The position numbers and the translations under genes were made by a program. From assembly GCA_013284265.1 (NCBI GenBank), contig JABTBR010000005.1, positions 62,001 through 126,000 of the forward strand: a DNA stretch of 64,000 nt, read 5' to 3'. Source of the stretch: Oxalobacteraceae bacterium. GTDB taxonomy: Bacteria; Pseudomonadota; Gammaproteobacteria; Burkholderiales; Burkholderiaceae_D. Each line of letters begins with the position of its first letter. Position 1 is the stretch's first letter. Positions 24,255-32,874 of this stretch are shown here, one piece after another. The notes beneath the pieces are model-generated. The model ran no database searches, had not been told where the DNA came from, and was given only the letters and a program-made list of their open reading frames with translations.

Positions 24255-25916
24255 TTACAGGTTGGCGACGACGATGCGGCGGGTGTCTTCGGCCACCACG
24301 CGCATAGGCAGGCCTTGCTTGAGCAGCGTCTGGTAGGTGTCGTCTTCCATGATGGCCAGCGCCTTCTTGCCGTCGGCCGTGGCTTGCTGCCACTGCTCGA
24401 CGAACCCGTCCACTGTCGGGATCGACAGCTCGGGCTGCTGGCGCAGGCCAAAGGTGAACTCATCCCAGTAATCGACCAGCACCACGGTGCGGCCCAGGTA
24501 GAAGGTCAGCGACTGCTCATAGGTGGACACCGAATAGAGGGTGGTGTCGGGCAGCAGTTCGGCCTGGATGGCCGGCACCAGGGCCGCGCCCGCGCGCATC
24601 TTGCCGTAGGGCTCGAAGCCACACAGGATCAGCTGGGTGGCGGCGAAGCCGGCGATGGCCAGGGTCAGCACCGTCATGTCGCGCCGCAGGTGGCGCGCAT
24701 GCAGCAGGGCCAGCGCGCCGCCGGCCGCGGCGACGATGCCGGCGGCCAGCACCCAGGGCTGGTAGGCTTCCAGCAGCGCGCGCTCGGCCGCGTGGCGTAC
24801 CGCCATCTCGGACATCTGCGGCACGGCGGCCAGGCCGGCCACGCCGGTCAGCAGCAGCAGGGCGGCGGCGATGATGCGCTGGTGGCGCGAGGCGTTTTCC
24901 AGATAGGCGGCGATCAGCAGGGCCAGCGCCGGGAACACCGGCAGGATGTAGCCGGGCAGCTTGGAGCTGGAATAGCTGAAGAAGAAGAAGATGAACACGG
25001 CCCAGATCAACAGCATCAGCTTGGGCTGGAACACGGCCGTCTTGTCACGTTGGCGTGCGGCGAACAGGCTTTGCGGCAGCACGCCCAGCCACGGCAGGAT
25101 GCCCGGAATCAGCATGGCGAAGAAGTAATACCAGGCGCCTTCGCGGTGGTGGGTCTTCAGCAGGAAGCGTTCGAAGTGCTCGTGGATGAAGAAGAAATGC
25201 GGCTGTTCCGGGTTTTTCAGCGCCACCAGCACGAACCAGGGAGCGGCCACGGCCAGGAAGGCCAGCAAACCCTTGCCCAGGTGCAAGCGCGTCCAGATGG
25301 CCCAGTCGCGCGCGGCCAGGGTGTAGAGCACCAGCACGGCGCCGGGCAGGACCAGGCCGATCAGACCCTTGGCCAGCACGGCCAGCGCCATGCCTACCCA
25401 GCACAGCAGCATCCAGTTGCGCCGCTCGGCCGGACTGGCCTCGTCGCGCTGGGCGATCAGCAGGGCGCACAAGGCCACCGTCATCATGCCCGACAGGCTC
25501 ATGTCGAGCGAATCGATCTGGCCGGAGGCGACCCAGAACAGGCTGGAGCCGAGCGCCAGCGCGGCGTAGAAGCCCACGCGCGCACCCAACACGCGGCGGC
25601 CGGCATAGCCGGTCAGCAGCACGCCGGCGATGCCGCACAGGCCGGTCCACAGGCGTGCCTGCCATTCGCCCAGGCCGAACAGGCTGAAGGACAGGGCATT
25701 CATCCAGGTTTGCAGCGGCGGCTTTTCGAAATACTTGATGCCGTTCAGGCGCGTGGTGATCCAGTCGCCGGAGACGAACATCTCGCGCGCCATCTCGGCA
25801 TAGCGGCCCTCGTCGGGCGGCACCAGGGTGCGCACGCCCAGCATGTAGAGCCAGCTGAGGATGAAGATGGCCAGCAAGGACCAGAGCAGCTTGCGGGAGT
25901 TGTACAGGTCGTTCAT
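24255..25916 (-). CDS. arnT: ArnT-like lipid A 4-amino-4-deoxy-L-arabinose transferase
   Basis: 553 residues of the GT-C dolichyl-mannosyltransferase-like fold, about 12 helices. VPPDEGRYAEMAREM in the first periplasmic loop has the conserved Asp-Glu, and YFEKPPLQTWMNALSF is characteristic of ArnT. It transfers Ara4N from the lipid carrier to lipid A phosphates in the periplasm, lowering negative charge and giving resistance to cationic peptides such as polymyxin. Its ATG overlaps the stop of the small Mth938-like gene. Confidence 0.93.
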   Translation of the reverse strand: MNDLYNSRKLLWSLLAIFILSWLYMLGVRTLVPPDEGRYAEMAREMFVSGDWITTRLNGIKYFEKPPLQTWMNALSFSLFGLGEWQARLWTGLCGIAGVLLTGYAGRRVLGARVGFYAALALGSSLFWVASGQIDSLDMSLSGMMTVALCALLIAQRDEASPAERRNWMLLCWVGMALAVLAKGLIGLVLPGAVLVLYTLAARDWAIWTRLHLGKGLLAFLAVAAPWFVLVALKNPEQPHFFFIHEHFERFLLKTHHREGAWYYFFAMLIPGILPWLGVLPQSLFAARQRDKTAVFQPKLMLLIWAVFIFFFFSYSSSKLPGYILPVFPALALLIAAYLENASRHQRIIAAALLLLTGVAGLAAVPQMSEMAVRHAAERALLEAYQPWVLAAGIVAAAGGALALLHARHLRRDMTVLTLAIAGFAATQLILCGFEPYGKMRAGAALVPAIQAELLPDTTLYSVSTYEQSLTFYLGRTVVLVDYWDEFTFGLRQQPELSIPTVDGFVEQWQQATADGKKALAIMEDDTYQTLLKQGLPMRVVAEDTRRIVVANL

Positions 25917-26299
25917 CGGGCGCTGCCGCCCTCGATGACCAGGGCCAGCAGCACTTTGCGCCCTTCGCCCATTAAAATGTTATAAGTACGGCAAGCGGCC
26001 TGGTTATCCATGCACTCGACGCCGATGCGGCGCATCGTCAGCGCGGCGCACAGGCGCGGGTGGATGAAGCGCTGGCGCGCGCCGGTGCCCAGGATCACCA
26101 CGTCCGGTTCCTCGGCCAGGATCTGGGCGAAATGCGCCTCGGTGAGCGACTCGAAGGTGGGGGCTTCCCAGGCGCGGGCCGGGGTTTCCGGCAGCATGAT
26201 CAGGCTATGGTCATAATGCTGGGCATTGATTTCGACCCCGGTTTGATCGTAGCCGGTCACTGTCTGGTATTGTTTGGTCAGGCTGGGATGGAGCTTCAT
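25913..26299 (-). CDS. Mth938-domain (NDUFAF3-like) protein
   Basis: 128 residues with PDVVILGTGARQRFIHPRLCAALTMRRIGVECMDNQAACRTYNIL, the core of the DUF498/Mth938 family. No enzyme activity is established for the bacterial members. The ATGA overlap with arnT makes the two genes one unit, an arrangement I would not have predicted for a lipid A gene. It is the first gene of the arn transcript as laid out here; its promoter would lie in 26300-26522, opposite the AlaA-like gene. Confidence 0.85.
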   Translation of the reverse strand: MKLHPSLTKQYQTVTGYDQTGVEINAQHYDHSLIMLPETPARAWEAPTFESLTEAHFAQILAEEPDVVILGTGARQRFIHPRLCAALTMRRIGVECMDNQAACRTYNILMGEGRKVLLALVIEGGSAR

Positions 26300-26522
26300 G
26301 GGCGTAGTGGCAAGGATCTTGCGATATTGTTACGTTGTTGGGCCGAGAAAAAGAAGCGCCATTGTAGCGTTTTTCCTAGGGCGTACAGCCTCAAAGGTTG
26401 ATTAAATGGGGCGTATTCGGCAGAATGGGCCTTTTCGCAATGCAGCATAGGCCGGCATCCCAAGCGTGCGGCCCACGAGGTTTTGCCATCACTTGCATCA
26501 GATAAATAATTAGGGATTTACT

Positions 26523-27755
26523 TTGCGACCGATTTACAAATCGAACAAACTGGCGGAAGTCTGCTACGAGATCCGCGGTCCGGTGCCGGAAAAAGCGCGC
26601 CAGATGGAGGACGAAGGGCACAAGATCACGAAGTTGAATATTGGCAACCTCGCCGTCTTCGGTTTCGATCCGCCCGATGAAATTGTCCATGACATGATGG
26701 TCAACCTGCACAACGCGGCCGGTTATACCGATTCCAAGGGCATGTTCGCGCCGCGCAAGGCGGTGATGCACTACAGCCAGCAGAAAAATATCGCCGGCGT
26801 GGGCATCGACGACATTTACCTGGGCAATGGCGCCTCCGAGCTGATCGTCATGTCGATGAACGCGCTGCTCAACACCGGCGACGAAGTGCTGGTGCCGGCG
26901 CCCGACTATCCGCTGTGGACCGCCGCCGTGAGCCTGTCCGGTGGCACCCCGGTGCACTATATCTGCGACGAGCAGCAGGACTGGTATCCGGATATCGCCG
27001 ACATGCGCCGCAAGATCAACAAGAATACGCGCGCGATCGTGGTGATCAACCCGAACAACCCGACCGGCGCGCTGTATCCGGTGGCATTGCTGCAGCAGAT
27101 CGTCGATCTGGCGCGCGAGTTCGACCTGATCATCTACGCCGATGAAATCTACGACAAGGTGCTGTACGACGGCGCCGAGCACGTGTCTATCGCCTCGCTG
27201 GCCGACGACATCCTGTTCGTCACCTTCAACGGCCTGTCCAAGAGCTACCGCGCCTGCGGCTACCGCTCCGGCTGGATGATCGTGTCGGGCGAAAAAAGCC
27301 ATGCGAAAGATTATGTCGAGGGGCTCAATATGCTTGCCTCGATGCGTTTGTGCGCGAACGCACCGGGCCAGTTTGCGATCCAGACTGCGCTTGGCGGCTA
27401 CCAGAGCATACAAGACCTGGTGGGGCCGGGCGGGCGCCTGTTGAAGCAACGCGATCTGGCCCACAAGCTGCTGACGGAAATTCCCGGCATCACCTGTGTC
27501 AAGCCAAAAGCGGCGCTGTACATGTTCCCGCGTCTCGATCCGAAGATCTACCCGATCGCGGACGACCAGCAGTTTGCCTACGAACTGCTGGCAGAAACCA
27601 AAGTGCTGATTGTCCAGGGTAGTGGCTTCAACTGGATTGCACCGGACCACTTCCGCGTCGTGTTCCTGCCGAACACGGACGACATGACGGAAGCCTTCGG
27701 CCGCATTGCGCGCTTCCTGGAAAGTTACCGCAAGCGTCAGGGCCTCGATTTCTGA
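26523..27755 (+). CDS. AlaA-like pyridoxal-phosphate aminotransferase
   Basis: 410 residues, class I aminotransferase with the PLP lysine in FNGLSKSYRACGYRSGW and ADEIYDKVLYDG. Close relatives convert pyruvate and glutamate to alanine and 2-oxoglutarate, and the gene commonly precedes hom in beta-proteobacteria. The start is TTG at 26523: a TAG four codons upstream closes the frame and the next ATG would remove 27 conserved residues. An AGGGA ribosome binding site is suitably placed. A rare start codon may limit its expression. Confidence 0.9.
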   Translation: MRPIYKSNKLAEVCYEIRGPVPEKARQMEDEGHKITKLNIGNLAVFGFDPPDEIVHDMMVNLHNAAGYTDSKGMFAPRKAVMHYSQQKNIAGVGIDDIYLGNGASELIVMSMNALLNTGDEVLVPAPDYPLWTAAVSLSGGTPVHYICDEQQDWYPDIADMRRKINKNTRAIVVINPNNPTGALYPVALLQQIVDLAREFDLIIYADEIYDKVLYDGAEHVSIASLADDILFVTFNGLSKSYRACGYRSGWMIVSGEKSHAKDYVEGLNMLASMRLCANAPGQFAIQTALGGYQSIQDLVGPGGRLLKQRDLAHKLLTEIPGITCVKPKAALYMFPRLDPKIYPIADDQQFAYELLAETKVLIVQGSGFNWIAPDHFRVVFLPNTDDMTEAFGRIARFLESYRKRQGLDF

Positions 27756-27796
27756 TCGAGCCCGGCCACCTCACCAGTTAATAAGAAACGATTTAT

Positions 27797-29119
27797 ATGA
27801 AACCCATCAAAGTAGGCTTGTTAGGAGTCGGTAACGTCGGCGCCGGTACGTTCAATGTGTTGCTCCGCAACCAGGAAGAAATCCGCCGCCGCGCCGGCCG
27901 CGGCATTGAAGTGGTGGCCGTGTCGGCCCGCAACACCGAGCGCGCCAAGCAGCGCACCGGCGGCCTGGTGGCCGTGGTGGCCGATCCCTTCGAGATCGTC
28001 AACAATCCCGAGATCGACATCGTTGTCGAGCTGATCGGCGGCTACGACGTGGCCAAGGAACTGGTGCTGCAGGCGATCGCCAATGGCAAGCACGTGGTCA
28101 CCGCCAACAAGGCCCTGCTGGCCACCCACGGCAATGAAATCTTCGCCGCGGCCCAGGCCAAGGGCGTCATGGTCGCGTTTGAAGCGGCCGTGGCCGGCGG
28201 CATCCCCATCATCAAGGCGCTGCGCGAAGGCTTGACCGCCAACCGCATCGAATGGATCGCCGGCATCATCAACGGCACCACCAACTTCATCCTGTCCGAG
28301 ATGCGCGACAAGGGCCTGGACTTCGCCAGCGTGCTCAAGCAGGCGCAGGAGCTCGGTTATGCCGAAGCCGACCCGACCTTCGACATCGAAGGCGTGGACG
28401 CCGCCCACAAGGCCACCATCATGTCGGCGATTGCCTTCGGCATTCCGGTGCAGTTCGACAAGGCCCACGTGGAAGGCATTTCCAAGCTCAACGCCATCGA
28501 CATCCGTTATGCCGAGCAACTGGGTTACCGCATCAAGCTGCTGGGCATCGCCAAGCGCGCCAAGGTCAACGGCGTCGAAGGCATCGAGCTGCGCGTGCAC
28601 CCGACCCTGATCCCGAGCAAGCGCCTGATCGCCAACGTCGAGGGCGCGATGAACGCCGTGCTGGTGCAGGGCGACGCCGTCGGCGCCACCCTGTACTACG
28701 GCAAGGGCGCCGGCGCCGAGCCGACCGCATCGGCCGTGATCGCCGACCTGGTCGACATCACCCGCCTGGCCACCGCCGATCCCGAGCACCGCGTGCCGCA
28801 CCTGGCCTTCCAGCCGAACGCGATGACCGATATCGAGATCCTGCCGATGTCCGAGATCACCACCAGCTACTACCTGCGCATGAACGTGGCCGACCAGCCC
28901 GGCGTGCTGGCCGACCTGACCCGCATCCTGGCCGACGCCTCGATCTCGATCGACGCCATGCTGCAAAAGGAACCGGCCGAAGGCGAGACCCGTACCGACA
29001 TCATCTTCCTGACCCACCAGACCCAGGAAAAGAACGTCGTCGGCGCGATCGCCAAGATGGAAGCGCTGTCCACCGTGGTGGGCAGCGTGACCAAGATTCG
29101 TCTGGAAAACCTGAGCTGA
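27797..29119 (+). CDS. hom: Homoserine dehydrogenase
   Basis: 440 residues: NAD(P)-binding GLLGVGNVGAGTF, catalytic-domain block AGIINGTTNFILSEM with the substrate-binding region EADPTFDIEGVDAAHK, and a C-terminal ACT domain (about residues 355-440) that usually senses threonine. It reduces aspartate semialdehyde to homoserine for methionine and threonine synthesis. It begins 41 bases after the AlaA-like gene. The often adjacent thrC is absent; a strong terminator follows instead. Confidence 0.95.
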   Translation: MKPIKVGLLGVGNVGAGTFNVLLRNQEEIRRRAGRGIEVVAVSARNTERAKQRTGGLVAVVADPFEIVNNPEIDIVVELIGGYDVAKELVLQAIANGKHVVTANKALLATHGNEIFAAAQAKGVMVAFEAAVAGGIPIIKALREGLTANRIEWIAGIINGTTNFILSEMRDKGLDFASVLKQAQELGYAEADPTFDIEGVDAAHKATIMSAIAFGIPVQFDKAHVEGISKLNAIDIRYAEQLGYRIKLLGIAKRAKVNGVEGIELRVHPTLIPSKRLIANVEGAMNAVLVQGDAVGATLYYGKGAGAEPTASAVIADLVDITRLATADPEHRVPHLAFQPNAMTDIEILPMSEITTSYYLRMNVADQPGVLADLTRILADASISIDAMLQKEPAEGETRTDIIFLTHQTQEKNVVGAIAKMEALSTVVGSVTKIRLENLS

Positions 29120-29150
29120 TTCTTGGCGCTGAGTTGTGCTGAAACGATAA

Positions 29151-29179
29151 AAAAACCGGAGCTTGCCTCCGGTTTTTTT
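29151..29179 (+). terminator. Intrinsic terminator after hom
   Basis: Stem AAAAACCGGAG, loop CTTGC, stem CTCCGGTTTTT followed by more T residues, 32 bases after the hom stop. Ends the alaA-like/hom transcript. Confidence 0.95.
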
Positions 29180-29338
29180 ATTGGGCACGTCAATGATGTC
29201 GCTCCTACATGTGAAGCACGAGTTCAGTTCATACGATGCTGTCGCCCCGCAATTTTGCGGTGTATCTCGAAGTAGATCAACGTGGTACAGGCAGTAGCGG
29301 CCGTACATTCGTTGCATTAAAAACCTGAGGCGGAGTGC

Positions 29339-29731
29339 ATGGTGAGGCTTAATTTTAGTACTTGTAAAGTGCGGGCATGCCGACTCTTGCAGTGCTTGAG
29401 CGGGTGCGTGGTATTGCTGTCTTTGCTGTCGATTGTCCTGAGTCTCGGGGCACCTGGAATTGGATGGGTGGTGGCGGTGGTCAGTCTTGCGTTGGCGAGC
29501 TTTTTATCCCGCCTGACTGGGAAAAAATATGTAGCGATGTCTCTGATGCTGAGCATTTTTCATTTGTTCAGCTTTGGCCCGCTGGCGGGAATGTTTTCGG
29601 CCAGCAATCCGGTCGCGCAAATTTCGGTCGGCTTCCTGATCGGCTTCGTTGCCCTTCCATTTACGCTCGCAGTACTGTCGCTGCTGGCGCCGGTTCCAAA
29701 AAATAGGAAAAAGTTGATAGATGTGTTGTAA
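29339..29731 (+). CDS. Hypothetical small membrane protein
   Basis: 130 residues with four predicted hydrophobic helices (about 18-40, 41-55, 65-82, 92-115) and a charged tail ending KNRKKLIDVL. A GGAG sequence lies eight bases before the ATG. I do not recognise a family. Its base composition is less GC-rich than its neighbours, and it overlaps the start region of the HigA-like gene, so the two may have arrived together. Function unknown. Confidence 0.6.
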   Translation: MVRLNFSTCKVRACRLLQCLSGCVVLLSLLSIVLSLGAPGIGWVVAVVSLALASFLSRLTGKKYVAMSLMLSIFHLFSFGPLAGMFSASNPVAQISVGFLIGFVALPFTLAVLSLLAPVPKNRKKLIDVL

Positions 29732-30182
29732 TCGAATGCATACAATGTCCAATGATGATCCCATCATGTCCGAGCACAATATTTCTCTTGCTGATCTTGA
29801 ACACCTTGACCTCGTGGAGTTCGATCCAGCCGAATATATTACCAGTGACGAGGCCGCCGCTGCCTACCTTACCGAAGCATTGGATTGTAACGATGCCGCG
29901 ATGTTTGCTGCGGCAGTGGGTGACGTCGCCCGTGCGCGCGGCATGAGCGAGATCGCGAAGTCGTCTGGGCTGGCACGGGAAGGGCTATACAAAGCGCTGC
30001 GTCCAAACAGCCAGCCTCGTATGGAAACGATCACCCGAGTCCTTGGCGCGCTGGGACTTCGCCTGGTAGCGGAAGTAATTCCGCCTTCGCAAAGAGCAAA
30101 GCAGATCACCGATGTGGTCGAAGATTCGTCAATGAAAAGTGCAAAGTCGGCCACCGCTTTAAAGCGGAAACTCAGGGCCTGA
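29721..30182 (+). CDS. HigA-like addiction module antitoxin without an adjacent toxin
   Basis: 153 residues at most. The core (from DPAEYITSDEAAAAYLTEALD through ALGLRLVAE) matches the putative addiction module antidote family: a helix-turn-helix with DVARARGMSEIAKSSGLAREGLYKAL. Starts at 29721, 29736, 29745 and 29766 are all possible; AGGAAAAAG before 29721 favours the longest. The usual partner, a RelE/ParE-like toxin immediately upstream, is not present: the preceding gene encodes a membrane protein. The last 35 residues are extra and lysine-rich. It may be a solitary regulator. Confidence 0.8.
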   Translation: MCCNRMHTMSNDDPIMSEHNISLADLEHLDLVEFDPAEYITSDEAAAAYLTEALDCNDAAMFAAAVGDVARARGMSEIAKSSGLAREGLYKALRPNSQPRMETITRVLGALGLRLVAEVIPPSQRAKQITDVVEDSSMKSAKSATALKRKLRA

Positions 30183-30215
30183 TGCGCAAACCCGGCAATC
30201 AGCCCGTCCAAACGA

Positions 30216-30248
30216 AAAAACCGGGCAGCGTGAATCGCGCTGCCCGGA
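30216..30248 (-). terminator. Intrinsic terminator of the BON-domain gene
   Basis: On the minus strand a stem CCGGGCAGCG, 7-base loop and CGCTGCCCGG is followed by six T residues. It lies about 105 bases downstream of the BON gene stop. On the plus strand the hairpin has no T-run, so it serves the minus-strand gene. Confidence 0.85.
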
Positions 30249-30353
30249 AAAGGGGTACTGCCTTCCGACTACTACAACCCGGCGCCTAGGCGCGCCGGTA
30301 CTACCCTTGCTACCTTACCCTTGGAGTACCTTCAAACTTTGAAGCGCTAACAC

Positions 30354-30689
30354 TTACTTCGAAGCGACGGTCAGTTCGCTTTTGACTTCTTTCACGCCAG
30401 GCACAGCCGAGGCGGTCTGGATGGCTTTGGTGCCGATGTCGGTGTTCGGGACGGAACCGGTCAGTACCACCACGCCTTCCGCGGTGGAGACGCCGATTTG
30501 TTTCTGATCGGACAGGGCGCTCTTGATCTGGGCCGTGATGGCGGCGTCGGTCGTGCTGGCGGCGGCCTTGGTGGCACCGGCCATGGCGGCGTCTTGCTGG
30601 CCGGCATCGGCGGCGTAGACGCTAGCGATCGAAGCAACGGACAAGGTGGCGGCAGCCAGCAGGCGGGCGATCAGTTTGGTATTTGTCAT
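30354..30689 (-). CDS. Periplasmic BON-domain (OsmY-like) protein
   Basis: 111 residues. A signal peptide ending SVYA-A precedes an Ala-rich stretch and one BON domain (about residues 47-108: ITAQIKSALSDQKQIGVST...VVVLTGSVPNTDIGTKAIQTASAVPGVKEV). BON proteins bind membranes or envelope components and are often made under envelope or osmotic stress. The gene follows the glrR gene on the same strand after a 218-base gap with a sigma-54 promoter, an IHF site and a GlrR-type site, so it is probably a GlrR target. AAAGGAAAG serves as ribosome binding site. Confidence 0.92.
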   Translation of the reverse strand: MTNTKLIARLLAAATLSVASIASVYAADAGQQDAAMAGATKAAASTTDAAITAQIKSALSDQKQIGVSTAEGVVVLTGSVPNTDIGTKAIQTASAVPGVKEVKSELTVASK

Positions 30690-30738
30690 GATGTGCTTTC
30701 CTTTTTCAAGTTAAACGCTAAGTGCGTATCTCCTCTAT

Positions 30739-30754
30739 TGCAAGCGCCGTGCCA
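30739..30754 (-). promoter_or_regulatory. Sigma-54 promoter of the BON-domain gene
   Basis: On the minus strand the sequence is TGGCACGGCGCTTGCA, a full match to the -24/-12 consensus TGGCACG-N4-TTGCW. Transcription would begin near 30729, about 40 bases before the ATG, leaving room for the AAAGGAAAG ribosome binding site. Sigma-54 promoters need an enhancer-binding protein, and one is encoded next door (glrR). Confidence 0.9.
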
Positions 30755-30773
30755 GGTATGAAAAAGGCAATGT

Positions 30774-30786
30774 AATCAATGACTTA
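30774..30786 (+). promoter_or_regulatory. Candidate IHF binding site
   Basis: AATCAATGACTTA fits the consensus WATCAA-N4-TTR exactly. It lies between the sigma-54 promoter and the upstream dyad, where IHF bending would bring a bound activator onto the polymerase. Confidence 0.65.
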
Positions 30787-30838
30787 AAGATGTCGTTTTG
30801 CTCATGGGAAATCTTGAGCGGGAAAGCGGGGCGGATTG

Positions 30839-30878
30839 GGCCCGGATTTGTCGTGAGATGGCGACAACTCTCCGGGCC
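30839..30878. other. Large hairpin downstream of glrR
   Basis: Arms GGCCCGGA (30839-30846) and TCCGGGCC (30871-30878) with an inner TTGTCG / CGACAA pair. It lies 30 bases beyond the glrR stop. There is no T-run on the minus strand, so it is at most a weak terminator; it overlaps the GlrR-type dyad. Confidence 0.6.
30849..30866. promoter_or_regulatory. Candidate GlrR enhancer site TGTC-N10-GACA
   Basis: TGTC (30849-30852), ten bases, GACA (30863-30866), the dyad bound by GlrR upstream of enteric glmY. It is 95 bases upstream of the -24 element, a normal enhancer distance. Caution: the dyad is inside a larger hairpin (30839-30878) that could be the glrR terminator, so the match may be partly structural. 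Confidence 0.6.
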
Positions 30879-30907
30879 GTTTGCTTAAGTCACTGATTTT
30901 GAATGAC

Positions 30908-32304
<1,397 letters not shown>

Positions 32305-32308
<4 letters not shown>

Positions 32309-32874
32309 TTCACCCCCGCCTGGGCGCCGACCGCGGGACGGGCCGGCAGCGTGCGCTCGATATTCTTCAAGCCTTCGAGCATCTCGTTGAGCTGCTCGGT
32401 GCGGCGCTGGTTTTCCTTCAGCTGGGCCGCCAGCTTGTCGCCATGTTCGGCCAGCCGGCGGGTTTCCGCACAGTTGCTCGACAATAAGGTGGCCAGTGCC
32501 TTGAACGGGGCCGCGTCCGCCTCGGCGGCGGTGGCCACGCTGTCGAGCAGGGCCTGGGCGCGCGCCAGGTCGCCGCTGCCGCGCGTGAGCATCAGGGCCA
32601 TGCCCATCTGGGTGGCCACCCGCGGGCTGCGCTGTTGCAGGCCCAGCCCGCTTAATTCCTTGATCAGTTCGCCCTGGCTCATGCGCCGCAAGCTCTGGTG
32701 GTAATTCAATAGCGGGCCGACCTCGTCGGGCGGCGGCGGTGGCGGCACCGGTGCCGGTGGCGGCGGCGCGAGCACCACCACAGGCGCGGGAACGGGGGGC
32801 GGCGGGCGCAGCGCGCAGGCCGCCAGGGTCAGGCACAGCAGCGCGGGCAGAAACAAGACGGCATTAGATTTCAT
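32305..32874 (-). CDS. qseG: QseG-like outer membrane lipoprotein
   Basis: 189 residues. The lipobox LAAC at residues 17-20 follows a signal peptide; then a Pro-rich stretch (about 23-50) and a helical domain with a coiled-coil-like C-terminus (KENQRRTEQLNEMLEGLKNIE). In enterics QseG controls the sensor kinase GlrK from the outer membrane, and its gene lies between glrK and glrR as here. It overlaps both neighbours: glrK by 11 bases, glrR by 4. Confidence 0.88.

Noticed and set aside
22476-25985. 1169-codon plus-strand frame across arnB, the flippase gene and arnT
   Set aside because: The minus strand holds recognised genes with catalytic motifs over the same stretch; the plus frame gives a His/Gln-rich sequence without any domain.
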